Shown here: positions 1-10,775 of the stretch, piece after piece | Position numbering within the stretch: the stretch's first letter is position 1 | Layout: the number at the start of each line of letters is the position of its first letter | From: Jaapia argillacea MUCL 33604 | Lineage: Eukaryota > Basidiomycota > Agaricomycetes > Jaapiales > Jaapiaceae | Assembly: GCA_000697665.1 (NCBI GenBank) | Contig: KL197711.1 | Span: 1,953,149 to 2,017,148, forward strand | DNA length: 64,000 bases | Direction of reading: 5' to 3' | Notes under the pieces: generated by a model | What the model saw: the letters and a program-made list of their open reading frames with translations, nothing else | Told to the model about the DNA's origin: nothing | The model's database searches: none | Translations under genes and position numbers: made by a program

Positions 1-2005
1 CACCCCAGTCATAATACAGTTTCTTGCATGTGCACAGCGAGGAAATTTGCCCGAGGCCATTGCTTTGGGAAACTTCTGGCAAGATTTCCCAGAATTGTTG
101 TCACTCGGTCTTCTCGACGTGTTTTTCCATCACACGGATGATAGCAAGGCTCCGATTGACTCCAGCGCAAACCATATGGACAAGCCTGTCCAACTGGCCT
201 TCGCATCCTTTGTTGGTCTCGCGAAAGTTGGAGAATTCTGGGATGCGGGTTTACTCGATGAGAGCAAAGTACTGAAAGCTTGGCCTGGGATCTTCACTTG
301 GAGCGAATATTTCTTCGTTGCTCGAGTTCTTCCCGTTGGTGTTCCGGACGGGCTCCGTCAAGGGACCATGGACTCCATTGCCTCTACCTGGTATGGATTC
401 CTGAAGAATGCCAACGTCCGGCAGGCCATGGCAGACACTCCCGGCGCAATCGAGCTAGCTACGCATCTATGGATTAGAGAAGGTACCGGATCTGTGCCTT
501 CCTTCGCCACTATCCCCGTTACGTCATCCATGTTTGATAGCTTGCTCAAGTTCGCCGACGATTCCGCCCTCGACAGAGTTGTGGAAGCAATGGATGGCAA
601 AGTCGACAACATTGCGCAGATCGCTTTGAATCGTTTACGTGCCGCTATCAAAGGTCCAAATCTCGACGCTATGGAGATGCTGATCTTCACCGACACCATC
701 AATACTTTGTGTCGCGAGCCAAGAAATGGCCTTCGTGACGCATTCCTTCGTTTCAATGTGATTCATTGGGTTACCAAAGGACTAGCAGCCATCTCGACCA
801 ACATCGTCTCGGCTCCAGATCCCAAGAGCCTCGCTGCAATGTTATCCTGCCTTGGTTTCCTCTCCAATTACATCGAGTCAACTGACGGGTTTACATGGGT
901 ACTGCAATCCATCAACGCAGGCCTCATCTCTGCCTACGCCGACTGCAGTCCTGTTTTCAACAAGGTGGACCTTTCGGATAGGGAAGATATCATCATACCC
1001 ATATTCGACGATATCATCCCTCGTTACATGGTTTTTCGCTCAGTGGTTTGCGCCGTTGATGGTGCGATATTTTCCGTCGATCAGTCAAACCGCAGAGGAA
1101 AGTTGGAAAGGAGCCCAGCCGGTGATGCGTGGAGAAAGTTCTACGCACTTACCCTTGAGCGCCGAGCTTTTCTTGCTCAGCACCATTTGCTGAAAGACAA
1201 GGCCATTATTTGTGATAATACCAAGGTTTGTTCTCGCGCAATGATCTTCGTCCTTCCACTGATGCAGTGCCGCTGACACCGAAACCGGTTGCTTTCTAGT
1301 GCCAGAGAATGGACGACAAGAATGCGTTTCGAAAGTGTTCAGCCTGCTTGTGCACGTTCTACTGCTCTAAGGAATGTCAAGCGATAGCTTGGAAGCAAGG
1401 AGACCATAAGTCGATGTGTAAACTGAAGCAACAAGAGCGTATAGGTCTGCACCTGTCATTCAACCTTACTTCCAATGTATCTCACGACGCCTTCACTAGA
1501 GCACAAAGCGGAGTCAATCACCAAGCAAGATATTCGTTTCCTCCATCATCTTACGTTACAAGATGGTGCACGTAACCTCCCTCATCTTCGAGCTCTGGCG
1601 GCTCGCGAGTTCCCGGGCATCCCCTACCACTCCCTTGTCATCTCTATCAACTACAATTTCCTTCCTCCGACATTTTCTCTAAAGCCCATCGATACGTACA
1701 CGGGACAAAATATCCGTGGCACGACAAATGGCGAAGATCGGCATCACGCTCTCGTCCAGAAAACCAAGGAGCATCCGGGCAAGTATGTGCTTGTTGAGGC
1801 GATGATTTCGTTTGGGGAAGGCGATCAGCTTATATTGACCTTGGCGAAAGGTGATTATTGGGATTCGAAGGATGGCTATGATGAGTTGGTTGCGGATGAG
1901 ATGGATCAGATGATGGCGAGGATCATAGTCGATAACATCATGAAGAACTTGGGAAGTCAAGTCAAGCATTCGGAATCCCGGCGCTCGAGAAGACGGAATC
2001 CATAA
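1..2005 (+). CDS. MYND zinc-finger protein, 5' end outside the window
   Basis: Three exons can be joined: up to 1225, 1300-1444 and 1500-2005, with introns of 74 and 55 bases that have GT/AG ends and keep the frame. The frame is open to the left edge, so the true start is probably upstream. The first ~400 residues are helical without a recognised domain. The exon 1/2 junction builds a MYND finger: a first Cys pair (ICDNTKC), then CSAC, YCSKEC and a closing HKSMC. About 170 residues follow the finger. MYND fingers bind proline-rich peptides, and basidiomycetes have many proteins of this layout with unknown function. The family call is firm; the role is unknown. Confidence 0.8.
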
Positions 2006-2530
2006 TCGCGAGGACTCCGAGGGGAAACGCCCTACGAACACTGTGACTACCAGAATATTCTCATCTCATCCCGAGCACCTATTTTTGACTTGTAATTGGA
2101 ATCAGAACGTACAGAAGTTCTCATGGTACTCCTTTACGTGATTAGGGCGCGACGTCGAGCTCCCCTCAACCTGGTCGGAATCTTGCTGGCAAATACTTGC
2201 GTCGGGCTGTCCTGTGGTACACCTATGGTTTCGGACGAAACCAACCCAACTCATGACGAGTGCTGCGGTGATGGGTCTTCCAAACAAACTGGTAAGTATC
2301 TCCGTGGTGAGCGGAACCGAGCTTGTGCTCTCCTTCCTTGCTCCACTAACATGCTTTTGAAGCTGTGGCACTGAATAGTATGAACCCACGGCCTTGAGAA
2401 CGACCGAGGCAGGATTCGAATTCGAAGTCGGCGAAGTACTTGTTCCGCTCATACCTTGCCCCGAGTTAAAGAGTCGACTGGCAAGAGATCCTCAACGAAA
2501 TATCGGTGGATTTTAGTAGAGATTGACCGC
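2006..2530. other. Gap with a possible coding remnant
   Basis: No gene can be assigned. On the + strand a GTAAGT donor near 2291 and an AG near 2362 could join two short open segments. The second, at about 2380-2515, contains the protein-like string GFEFEVGEVLVPLIPCP before a stop. I do not recognise the family. It may be a relic or part of an unannotated small gene; the rest is probably 3' UTR and promoter. Confidence 0.2.
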
Positions 2531-4368
2531 ATGACTTCACAGACTGCACAACACTTGGACTCTTTGGCATGGCTCGAAACCGCTCCGAAGCTATCGAATC
2601 TGTACATCAATCGCTATCTGGCTTTCGCGAGGTAGGTTCGCTTCAGATTATTCAACCCCCCACTCGAACTAATCGATATCTTCTCAGCTTTACAGTTTTG
2701 GTATACGATCATGGTTCGCAATTAATTCAACACCACACCTTCGTACGAGCCTAACCGAAACGTAGCCCTGACGTTTGATCAAGAGTATCATCTCATCTGG
2801 AAGGCAAAGTTCTCTTGGGCATCGCTACTATTCCTTTGGGTCAGCACAAGGCGGACTTCTAAACCTTGATCAGCCCTCACTCATCAAGCGTTGTTGTCCA
2901 TAGAACAGATATCTGGCCCCATTAGGAGTTTTCCTCAACGCCTTCAGTGAGTCCTGCAAAATACTCAGTCAACTAGTTGTCATTCTCACGTTTATCCATC
3001 GGAATCAATACAGCACAAGCAGGATTTCCAGGTATATCTTACCACTTGTGCGTTCCCTTACGAAGCCCCTGATGAATCCCACTTACTGCGAGGCACAGCT
3101 GTGAAGTATTTATAAGGGTACAAAGATGGTGGATTGTTTCCCTCATCACAAGCTGCTATGGTGAGACTTCCCTTTGCCATCCCATCGCCGCCACATCTCA
3201 CCGGCTTCGACACTCTACTTTGCTACTTTGATAGTTCTCCTCTCTCGTAGGCATCGCTCGCACTTTCCTCATCACGTTGCTTCTGACCGCCTGTTGCCAG
3301 TCCGTGTATATGCGTTACTCCAGCAATCACGGTTGAGACCGAGAGTCATGTTCATCATCTCAGTGCGAAATCCCCGTCACATTCTTGGTCTAGGCTAATA
3401 AACTGTGATTACAGGTCGTCCCCCCCGTTGTGGTGGTCATCTGCACAACACTGACCACGATCCACACCTCTGATAGCGCCGACGACAACATATTTTACTT
3501 ACCAGCCTTTGAATCTTGTTTCCGGATGCCACTTAGTTACGACTGGGTGCCTATGCTTGTTCCGCTGGTCAGTGTGATCTCCGACTCATACTTGTTCTTG
3601 TCAAGTCCCTCTGACGATCATTTCCCACGTAGCTTGTAGACATTTTACTGTTTGGTATCACACTGTATCATGCGATGCAATATCGCAGATTCGGCGTGAG
3701 GCTTCCCCTTATGTCTGTGATTTGGCGTGATGGACTCATCTGGTTCATCGTCATGTTTGGTAAATGTCTGCTATCCCTTTTATCTCTCCCTCGATCTGAC
3801 ATGATAGCTGCACAGTTGTTTTCGGCATCAGCACAATCATCTACGCACGATACACTCAAGATCTAATCATCCCCGACGCGTAATTGTTCTATTCCAAGTT
3901 GCATTTGACCTTCATTCACTCACACATCCTCAAACCAACAGACTCGTTTGCTGTGCAGTCCAAACAGGAGTTTCTCGATTAATATTCAATTTACGAGCGG
4001 CCTACGACAGCCCAGTACCAGGATCCCTTCCCAGCTCTGCTACGAATGGCATGACATTCGCTCCACCAGCCAACGTCTCCGAGCATTCAGACGAAGAGTC
4101 CGCGTCGTGGGAAAGCAACACCTTCGCCTCGCATCACCTTACCTCCGAAATCCCAACCGAAACGAACGGGAGTTCGAACCAACGACCTCAATCCCAACAG
4201 ATCCAATCTCTCCAAGCAGAAAACATCATCCCAGCAAACGCCTGTCCTTCAGTAGAAAGCACTCCCACAACTCCAAAACTTAATGGGTCCACCACAGGAC
4301 TCAACACTCCCAACTCATCCACACCTCCAATCACTGCGTCCCGTATTCTGGCTGCTACGTCTGTGTAG
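2531..4368 (+). CDS. DUF6533-domain multipass membrane protein
   Basis: This is a many-exon gene. Exons 2531-2631, 2688-2713, 2766-2839 and 2904-2946 join in frame and build the DUF6533 core: YDHALTFDQEYHLIWKAK, then a segment ending LFLWNRYLAPLG. Later pieces supply more membrane segments: LRVYALLQ-like at ~3310, a hydrophobic stretch at ~3430-3600, and RLPLMSVIWRDGLIW at ~3700. The conserved end (SRLIFNLRAAYD) is at ~3980. A Ser/Thr/Pro-rich tail runs from ~4030 to the stop at 4368. Exon limits between 3000 and 3300 are uncertain. This is a large fungal family of unknown function, receptor-like in topology. The tail overlaps the 3' end of the opposite glycosidase gene. Confidence 0.75.
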
Positions 4369-5667
4369 TTGGATGGGAAGTGGTCGGGAAAGAGGGTAGA
4401 GGCTCGATAGGCTACCGAGGAAAGGGCTGCGGAGGATGAGGCATCGCCAAAGGGGGAGCCGCCCGTTAAGTAGTCTGGAACGAGGTTTTGGGGTGTCTGA
4501 CGATTTTTGGGAGGTTGAGTATGGTGTGAGGTTAGGAATGGAATTGGAAAGCAGACGTACTAAAGCTGCAAATTCTCCATCGAGGATTTCTTTTACTCAT
4601 AAAGTGAGATTTTGAGTTTGGTTGGTCATATTACATGCGAAATCCGACTTTTGGATCGTAGCGGCTACGCGTAACATCCCTAACGCAGCCCAAGCGTTAC
4701 CTTCCATTCCAAATAAACTTGGTGAATACTTTTACATGCCCGTTTCGCCGAATGAAATACCCACCTGTTCCCCATATCCCTTCATCAAAAAAGGTCTTGT
4801 TATCATCCGAATAAATGTGGGCCCAGAGGTTGCCCGTCGGACCGGGTACTAACAAGGCATCACGGTAAAGACGACAATTGTCGTACGCAAGTTGGAGGAG
4901 GGTTTGGTTTTGGGTAACTGCACCATAGTATGCGATGAAAGGTGGGCCCATGTACACTCCGTCCGCCCTGTGGGTGACGGGAGGTCAATTGGGATGAAGA
5001 TGAAGTGAGGGAGGAACCAACCAGTATTGTTTAGAGTCAATGCGATGAGAGATCGCTCCTGTCGACGTGCGAGGCGCTTTGTACAACAACTACGCAGCAC
5101 CATACATATCATCTCAACAAACCAGACCAGATACAACCAACAACGAAAGGACTCACAAAATCCAATTGTGCCTTTGAAGCGTTAGCCCAATAAGCCGATC
5201 TCAAAGGATCCGTAAACGACCCCAACAAAACACCTGACCCAGCAGACGCTCCATCCAACGCCGCCCCATCCAAAGCATCACCAATAACCTGACTTAACCT
5301 CCCATCACTACTTTGTCGAACGACGGCGCTCAAAGCGAGGTGGAGAGCTGATATTGGGATGGCGCCGGTAGAGATGAAGGGTGTGTCGCCAAAGACGGAG
5401 TATTGGGGGTAGGAGAGCTCGATGATTGAGCCCAGGGCTGTTCCTTGCTCCCAGCTTTGAGGTTCAAGAAGTTACGATGTGAGGTGAAGGTAGGTTGGGT
5501 GGGGGTACGCACCTGGCTCGCATTGAGTCTAGCATGGCTGATTTGATGTTGGTGATCATGTGTGAGTATGATTCGTAGAGGGCTTGTTCGTCTGAGTTGG
5601 AGGTGGCCACTACCGCTGTGAGGGTATGACCCAGAAGGAAACCACAGAGGAGGAGGTAGGGAAACAT
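4188..5667 (-). pseudogene. Six-hairpin glycosidase (GH88/GH105-like) with an in-frame stop
   Basis: Six exons join in frame: 5667-5513, 5454-5157, 5089-5022, 4967-4765, 4700-4561 and 4496-4188, about 390 codons. The start MFPYLLLCGFLLGHTL is a signal peptide, so the product should be secreted. Family landmarks in order are SWEQGTA, SHRIDSKQYWADGVYMGPPF, WGTG split by an intron before NAWAALGMLRV, SPFGDASSSAALSS and STEGQAFAGMMFSAWRDW. Such enzymes act on unsaturated uronyl or related plant cell-wall oligosaccharides. Codon ~276 is TGA (4597-4599) where relatives normally have Trp, and the frame stays conserved on both sides. It is either a recent nonsense mutation or a base-call error; with a Trp there the gene would be complete. 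Confidence 0.75.
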
Positions 5668-6778
5668 CGGTGTCGTTTGACCGGATGGGCCGACCAGACG
5701 AATCTAGTCCTGAAAGTGTTGGGTAAAGGTACCAGATGGGAGGAAAGGTTGTTTGTTTGACCCACCATATCGTCTATTCATACTTTGCACGAAGGGCTTG
5801 GGCCCGAGTAAGTATAACCGCGCATTGGAGCATATGACAAGTTGGAACCAAGGACGGAGGATTCTCCCGAGGTTATTAGAGTCTTCTATGATGGAGAAGT
5901 GAGTGGGGGCATTCTAGTGATTTAATGGTAGGAGAACGTGGAGCGAGGCTTGGTGTTCGTATCGAAAGAACTTCTTTGTGTGGTTGGTTGGTTAGTTGAA
6001 ATGTAGGCAGTGGGGCAAAACATGCGTGAAACACATTGCAAGGATTACATTTCGGTTGAACCATGATTAAGTTGTGGATCGAAGAACGAGACGATGACAT
6101 CCTTGGGTGCAAAACATGGACTGAGTTTGCGTTAGATAACCCGCCAAGACCGTTTGCCACATGAGATCAGCGGAGCGCTCAACAACGAGTCAGGCCAAAG
6201 CAACAGTAGCCAAGCCAGATGGCAAAAGCGCGAGAAGGGCGGAAAATGGGCATGGATGTTCCACACGGGTCTTGAGTCGGGTGGTGCAGTGCGATGAAGC
6301 ACGGGTGCGAGATGGGTTGCGGGGTATTCCGAACAGCTTCCCGTGACTCGCTGGACGCTGAGATCCCGAGAGCGGTATAGCATGGGCGCTGTTGTCTAGG
6401 ATATCCGTCTACGATGCTTGTGTTCAGAAAGGAAACTTCGAGGTGATTCGGCGCGGGCGTATCAGATTTGAGTCATAGTCAGACGTCCCTAGCTCCATCT
6501 GAGATGACTTTGATATGACAGTAAGCGCCCGGCTCCTAGCATCCGGTAATAGGGCAACGCAGAAAATAACTTCAAGAGGTGAAAAGTAGGAAAGGTAATC
6601 AAGAAACACCAGAGATATTGACCAGCAGGACTGAGATATGAGAACCTGAGAGGATTCGAGAAACTTGGATCAACCGCTGGCCACGTGGAAATGATTCCGT
6701 TCCGAATCACGATCGGATCGCGTCATGATCAACAACCGTATCTCCGATCACTGACTCGCTCCGAGCGTTCGGTCAGGG

Positions 6779-6786
6779 TATAAAAG
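6779..6786 (+). promoter_or_regulatory. TATA box without an obvious gene
   Basis: The sequence TATAAAAG lies in a GC-rich setting and is followed by a pyrimidine-rich stretch about 35-50 bases downstream, as expected for a start of transcription. No good coding region follows for 1.8 kb, so it may drive a noncoding RNA or a long leader of the bZIP gene. Confidence 0.4.
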
Positions 6787-8498
6787 GGCGGAGAACATGA
6801 GGCTACGAACGTTCTGACTTTCCCCCTCTGCTTAGATTTTTCTTGCTGTTTTGGTGTGGCGTACCTTGAGTTGACGAATGGGTCCTCGGTATAATGCCTT
6901 TGGGTCTCTTTACTTGATTGTTGTGTCGATGCCGTTCCTTGGTTCCGGCGGCACCCTGGGTTTTTGCTGTGCTACTTTCTCGTTCTCTCAACCGTGACGC
7001 GATCTTGCAGGAGACTTCTCACCTTCAATCACAACGTAAAAGCTATGGCTTGACTCAAGATTCCCCTTACTATCCAAAGGCAATCGGTCTCAAAACTGTT
7101 GGCCTTCGTAGCTTTCCTTGAAACAAAAGCTACCAGCTCGTCTTGAGTGGCGTTTACGAATCTGCGAAGATCTGTCTGCCTGACAAGCCGCATTCTTCAA
7201 CTAGGAGCAATTCTTCTTGATTCAATCACAGGCCGTCTTGATACTTGAACTCCGGGACAACACCCAAGTGCCCCTAACCTAAAACATTGTCTTCCATCAC
7301 TCTTCGGCCAGGTTCAGATCATGGCGTATGCTCGCCGAAGGTATTCTCGGTGACCTTGGATATTCCTGTGCTCTATTCCAATTCATACGCTGAAACGCAA
7401 GTTCCTCCCCAAAACGATGCCCATGGCTCCTACCTAATGGGAAGGCCATATGTCCGACCTTTTCTTACTTCACCGGCTACGGAGCCGTGAATACCTCTGC
7501 GAAGCTGTCGGTCGCCACAAACAACCGTGATCGCCATCGGCCTGCCGCAATATTTTATGGTACCGGTGATTACGGTCCGCGACCGAAATGAACAGAATCA
7601 CGAGGTTATGCGGGGAACACGGGGTTCCCGCCATTCCCTCGAAGGCGGTGCAAGGATACGCCGCTGAATGGGCGCGCCCTTCGCCCTTGCGCCGCAACCG
7701 CATGCTCCATCCGACGGTTGGCGGGATATTTCCTTTTTGGGCCTGATAGCGACTGAATTGGATTTTTCCGTTGTCGCCGCAGTACGTTTGCTGGTGGAGC
7801 CGGACTCGGAACAAGGACAATGTTCTTATCTTCGAGCTGTGCTTCAATTTTGGGGGAGCACAGCTCGCACAGCATCAGGAATATTGGAAGGAATGGGATA
7901 AGGACAACGGACGCGCACGTCGTCAGTTGCGTGTCGCGGTGGGAGAGAAGTCGCTCGGCAGTGTGGGACCCGACGCGAAGTCCCGTTTTGGGCGGATCGA
8001 ATTTGTCATGCTCAAGATTATCTTCGGATCTTGGCTCGGGCCCGGAGATGACTCGGGATGAGAAAGCGAAACCGACATGACTCGCACTCGACAATCCACC
8101 GCGAAACTGCCCAAAAGTCGACTCAAAACTATCGGTTTGCAGAGGGGAAAGCAGCGCTGAACGACTGATGTATGTATGTTTTTTTTGCGAGGTGGAAGTG
8201 CGAAAAATGAGCAAAGAATGGAGGAAACGGGCAGTGTCGAGGCTATGAGAAATTCTCGCAATCAGATGGGCTCGAACCCAAAACAACGGATGAGCGCTAT
8301 CTGAGTTTGAAAGTATGCCAGTGGCAGTGACAAAAAAGACTTATAACGGGCAAAGCGAGTCAGATACGGGCCATATCCCTATCCCTTTCCCCCCCACCAC
8401 CACCACCCACAAATCGACGTACTTGAGTACAGGACCACTCAAGCACGTCTGGATTTCACTGCCTCTTTGTTTCAACAAAAGCCATCCGATCCGTGAGT

Positions 8499-8505
8499 TG
8501 ACTCA
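8499..8505 (+). promoter_or_regulatory. Gcn4/AP-1-type site (TGACTCA) before the bZIP gene
   Basis: A perfect TGACTCA lies 88-94 bases before the start codon of a Gcn4-like factor. Further half or near sites (TGACTC or GAGTCA) occur near 8057, 8078 and 8358. This fits autoregulation, which is known for Gcn4/CPC1 homologues. The binding itself is inferred. Confidence 0.5.
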
Positions 8506-8592
8506 TTCAATCACCTCCTTTCAGTGTCGCATCGAGCGCACGCGCAAAAAAGTCTCTCCTCCCATCGTTATTGCGCGAAATCCTGTGATCCG

Positions 8593-10266
8593 ATGTCTTT
8601 CGTGACTCAATCTGTGTCGTCGAGCGTATCGTCGCTGTCGCCGGTCGCATCCTCTTCGAGTGGCGCCGGTCGGTCTCCGCAGTCACCTTTCGCTGCTGCG
8701 CGGACGCGGACGCCATTGTCGCCGAGGGGCTCCAGTTCCCCATCATCTCATTTACCAAGTCACTCTATTGCGATGTCGGCGGCGGTCGACGCTCGTAGTG
8801 ACAAGTATGAAATGAACTCTGAGCTGACTCCCTCGTCATCCAGTCGTTCCGCCAGGCCGCCCGTGTTGTCGCCTGACCAGCAGTCTCTGCACCACCCCAA
8901 CTCTTTCGACATATCTGCCTCCAGAAACACCTACCTCTACAACAACAGCCGAGATGTCGTCGCTTCGCCAATAGACGTTGCCTCTCGCTCCGCCCCTATA
9001 AACCGTCAACATGGTTTATCTCAACGGTCCTTTGAAAGTTACACACTTTCAACCTTCTCTACAACCCCCCACCATGACTCGATAACTCAATCATCACCCA
9101 GTCTTCGGACTTCACCACCGGTCTTCCATACCGTTTCGGACTTAGCATCTCACCATGGCATACCCCAATTCTTACCACCAGTTCCACGTACAACGCCCCG
9201 TCGACAAGAGAACACAATAGATTCATCAGCATCATCGGAAACGCCCAATTTCCTCAATCTCTGCTCCAATTATTTGACAATGTTATCAACCACACCCGAA
9301 GATCAAAACGTTATGGGCGCTGAGGCCGCCCCCACCTCCGCATCAGTCAACGATGCCGAGGCGGTGCAAGCCATTGTAGACCTCCTCCAAGGTGAAAAGC
9401 CTCCGTTTGCTGTACAGCTACTGCGCAGTTCGCTGACTCGACGCAATTGCGGCTCCGTCATCACAGCCTCTCCAGAGTTCAGCGACCTGCCCAGCTTTGG
9501 TGACTTCCTCACTTCCCCTATGGATGACTCACCGCTGGAGGACTTTTTGTCGACGCCTTTAATCGACGACGACAACATGTTCACGAGTCCTATGGTCGCT
9601 GACTCGACCGGCCTATTTGGAGACGGACCCCTTTTTATGGACTCGTTCGACAAGATGCCCTTCGACGGTCCTTCACTCGACGCAGTATCCAACACACTAA
9701 AGCCTGCATTTGATGGACTATACACGATGTCTCCCGCCACTCCATCACTTGATCCAACATCATTATATCCAGCGCCACGTCATCCTTCCGTGCAGACTCA
9801 TCCGGCTTCTCCTTCACTCTTATCCTCCACCAACACTGCACGCCGAAACAAGAGTGCACCGACGGGAACGAGGAAGAACATCACTCCTCAAGCCCTCGTA
9901 CCCGTCGACGCACCTACCCAAAAGCGAACCTACTACGGTGACTCGGCTACCTCTCGCAAGGAGGTCCCCGCCGTCTTCGCTCGCAAGCGTGCACGTTCCC
10001 AAGCGTTTGGTGATGAAGAGGATCAGTTGGATGATCAGGGTACTCCCTTGTCGATGACCGAGCAGGAGGCAATAGAGCACAAGCGACGACAAAATACCAT
10101 CGCAGCACGTCGATCGCGGAAGCGCAAGCTCGAGTACCAGCGCGAGTTGGAGGAGGCAGCCGAGAGGGAGAAGCAGGAGAAGGAAATGTGGAAGAGTCGA
10201 GCGCTGATGATGCAATCGTTGCTCAAGGCTCATGGACTTGAGTCGCCAGTGTTTGACGATACGTGA
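8593..10266 (+). CDS. cpc1: bZIP transcription factor, Gcn4/CPC1 type
   Basis: This is a single exon of 557 residues from the ATG at 8593; the open frame runs 23 codons further up but only to a GTG. The C-terminus has the basic region KRRQNTIAARRSRKRK (about residues 497-512), which carries the Gcn4-type NTxAARRSRxRK signature, followed by a leucine-zipper-like helix (LEYQRELEEAAEREKQE...MMQSLL). Residues ~295-370 are acidic and aromatic (PSFGDFL, PLEDFLSTP, GLFGDGPLFMDSF), typical of a Gcn4 activation domain. The rest is Ser/Thr/Pro-rich and disordered. The homologues activate amino-acid biosynthesis genes during starvation. An ORF at 8315-8605 overlaps the start codon in another frame and could repress translation if it lies in the leader. 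Confidence 0.85.
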   Translation: MSFVTQSVSSSVSSLSPVASSSSGAGRSPQSPFAAARTRTPLSPRGSSSPSSHLPSHSIAMSAAVDARSDKYEMNSELTPSSSSRSARPPVLSPDQQSLHHPNSFDISASRNTYLYNNSRDVVASPIDVASRSAPINRQHGLSQRSFESYTLSTFSTTPHHDSITQSSPSLRTSPPVFHTVSDLASHHGIPQFLPPVPRTTPRRQENTIDSSASSETPNFLNLCSNYLTMLSTTPEDQNVMGAEAAPTSASVNDAEAVQAIVDLLQGEKPPFAVQLLRSSLTRRNCGSVITASPEFSDLPSFGDFLTSPMDDSPLEDFLSTPLIDDDNMFTSPMVADSTGLFGDGPLFMDSFDKMPFDGPSLDAVSNTLKPAFDGLYTMSPATPSLDPTSLYPAPRHPSVQTHPASPSLLSSTNTARRNKSAPTGTRKNITPQALVPVDAPTQKRTYYGDSATSRKEVPAVFARKRARSQAFGDEEDQLDDQGTPLSMTEQEAIEHKRRQNTIAARRSRKRKLEYQRELEEAAEREKQEKEMWKSRALMMQSLLKAHGLESPVFDDT

Positions 10267-10775
10267 TTCAAGTCTTCTTCCATATTTTGAACTTTTCCCT
10301 CTATCTTGCTATCGTTGCTTTCCTTTCGTTGGCGAACCATCTATCTATTCCTTATTTCTCTGGTCCACCCATCCAAAGTCTTATGTTTCATTTCGGACTC
10401 GATTGATTACTTCACTCCTTGTACTTGTTTAATCACCCCCAATCCCAGGAGTATCGTCGAGCTTCACCTCCCTTCTTTCCATCCATCCATTATGACCTAC
10501 GTCGTTGCCATCTTGAACGCCTTTCTTCCACTTATTGCTACATACTATCGCTAGTATCCTACCACGTCGCCTCACCCCTCTATGATTGATAGCTACTGTC
10601 GCATGTATCCTTTCCTCATCTGAATTTGATCCGAGACCTACGGGCTCGCTGTGTTTGTTGTCCCCTATCACTTACTCCTGAGAACGTGCGCTGCAAATCA
10701 ACTACAAATGACAGAAAAAGCCAAAGTGCATACGTGTCGTTCACGCGCAAGACTTGTATTGGGTCTCCATGACCA
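10267..10775. other. Intergenic: bZIP 3' UTR and GDA1 promoter
   Basis: Pyrimidine-rich, with no open frame of interest. A short ATG-stop frame of seven sense codons begins at 10769 and overlaps the first GDA1 ATG (10776). Confidence 0.5.

Larger units (their letters stand above)
5668..8592. other. Long gene-poor stretch upstream of the bZIP gene
   Basis: I find no convincing coding sequence in 2.9 kb. Open frames here lack ATG starts or look like shadows, including a 226-codon antisense frame at 7606-8286. A good TATA box lies at 6779. Several TGACTC/GAGTCA elements sit between about 8050 and 8505. The stretch probably holds the promoter and 5' leader of the bZIP gene and the promoter of the glycosidase. 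Confidence 0.4.

Noticed and set aside
7606-8286. 226-codon minus-strand open frame upstream of the bZIP gene
   Set aside because: It begins at a TTG rather than ATG, shows no domain, and lies over promoter-like sequence. Probably a chance frame.
8255-8310. tRNA-like T-loop (GGTTCGAGCCC on the minus strand)
   Set aside because: No matching acceptor or D/anticodon stems could be formed around it.
8524-8592. Extension of the bZIP protein by 23 codons
   Set aside because: It depends on a GTG start; the ATG at 8593 is the normal choice in fungi.
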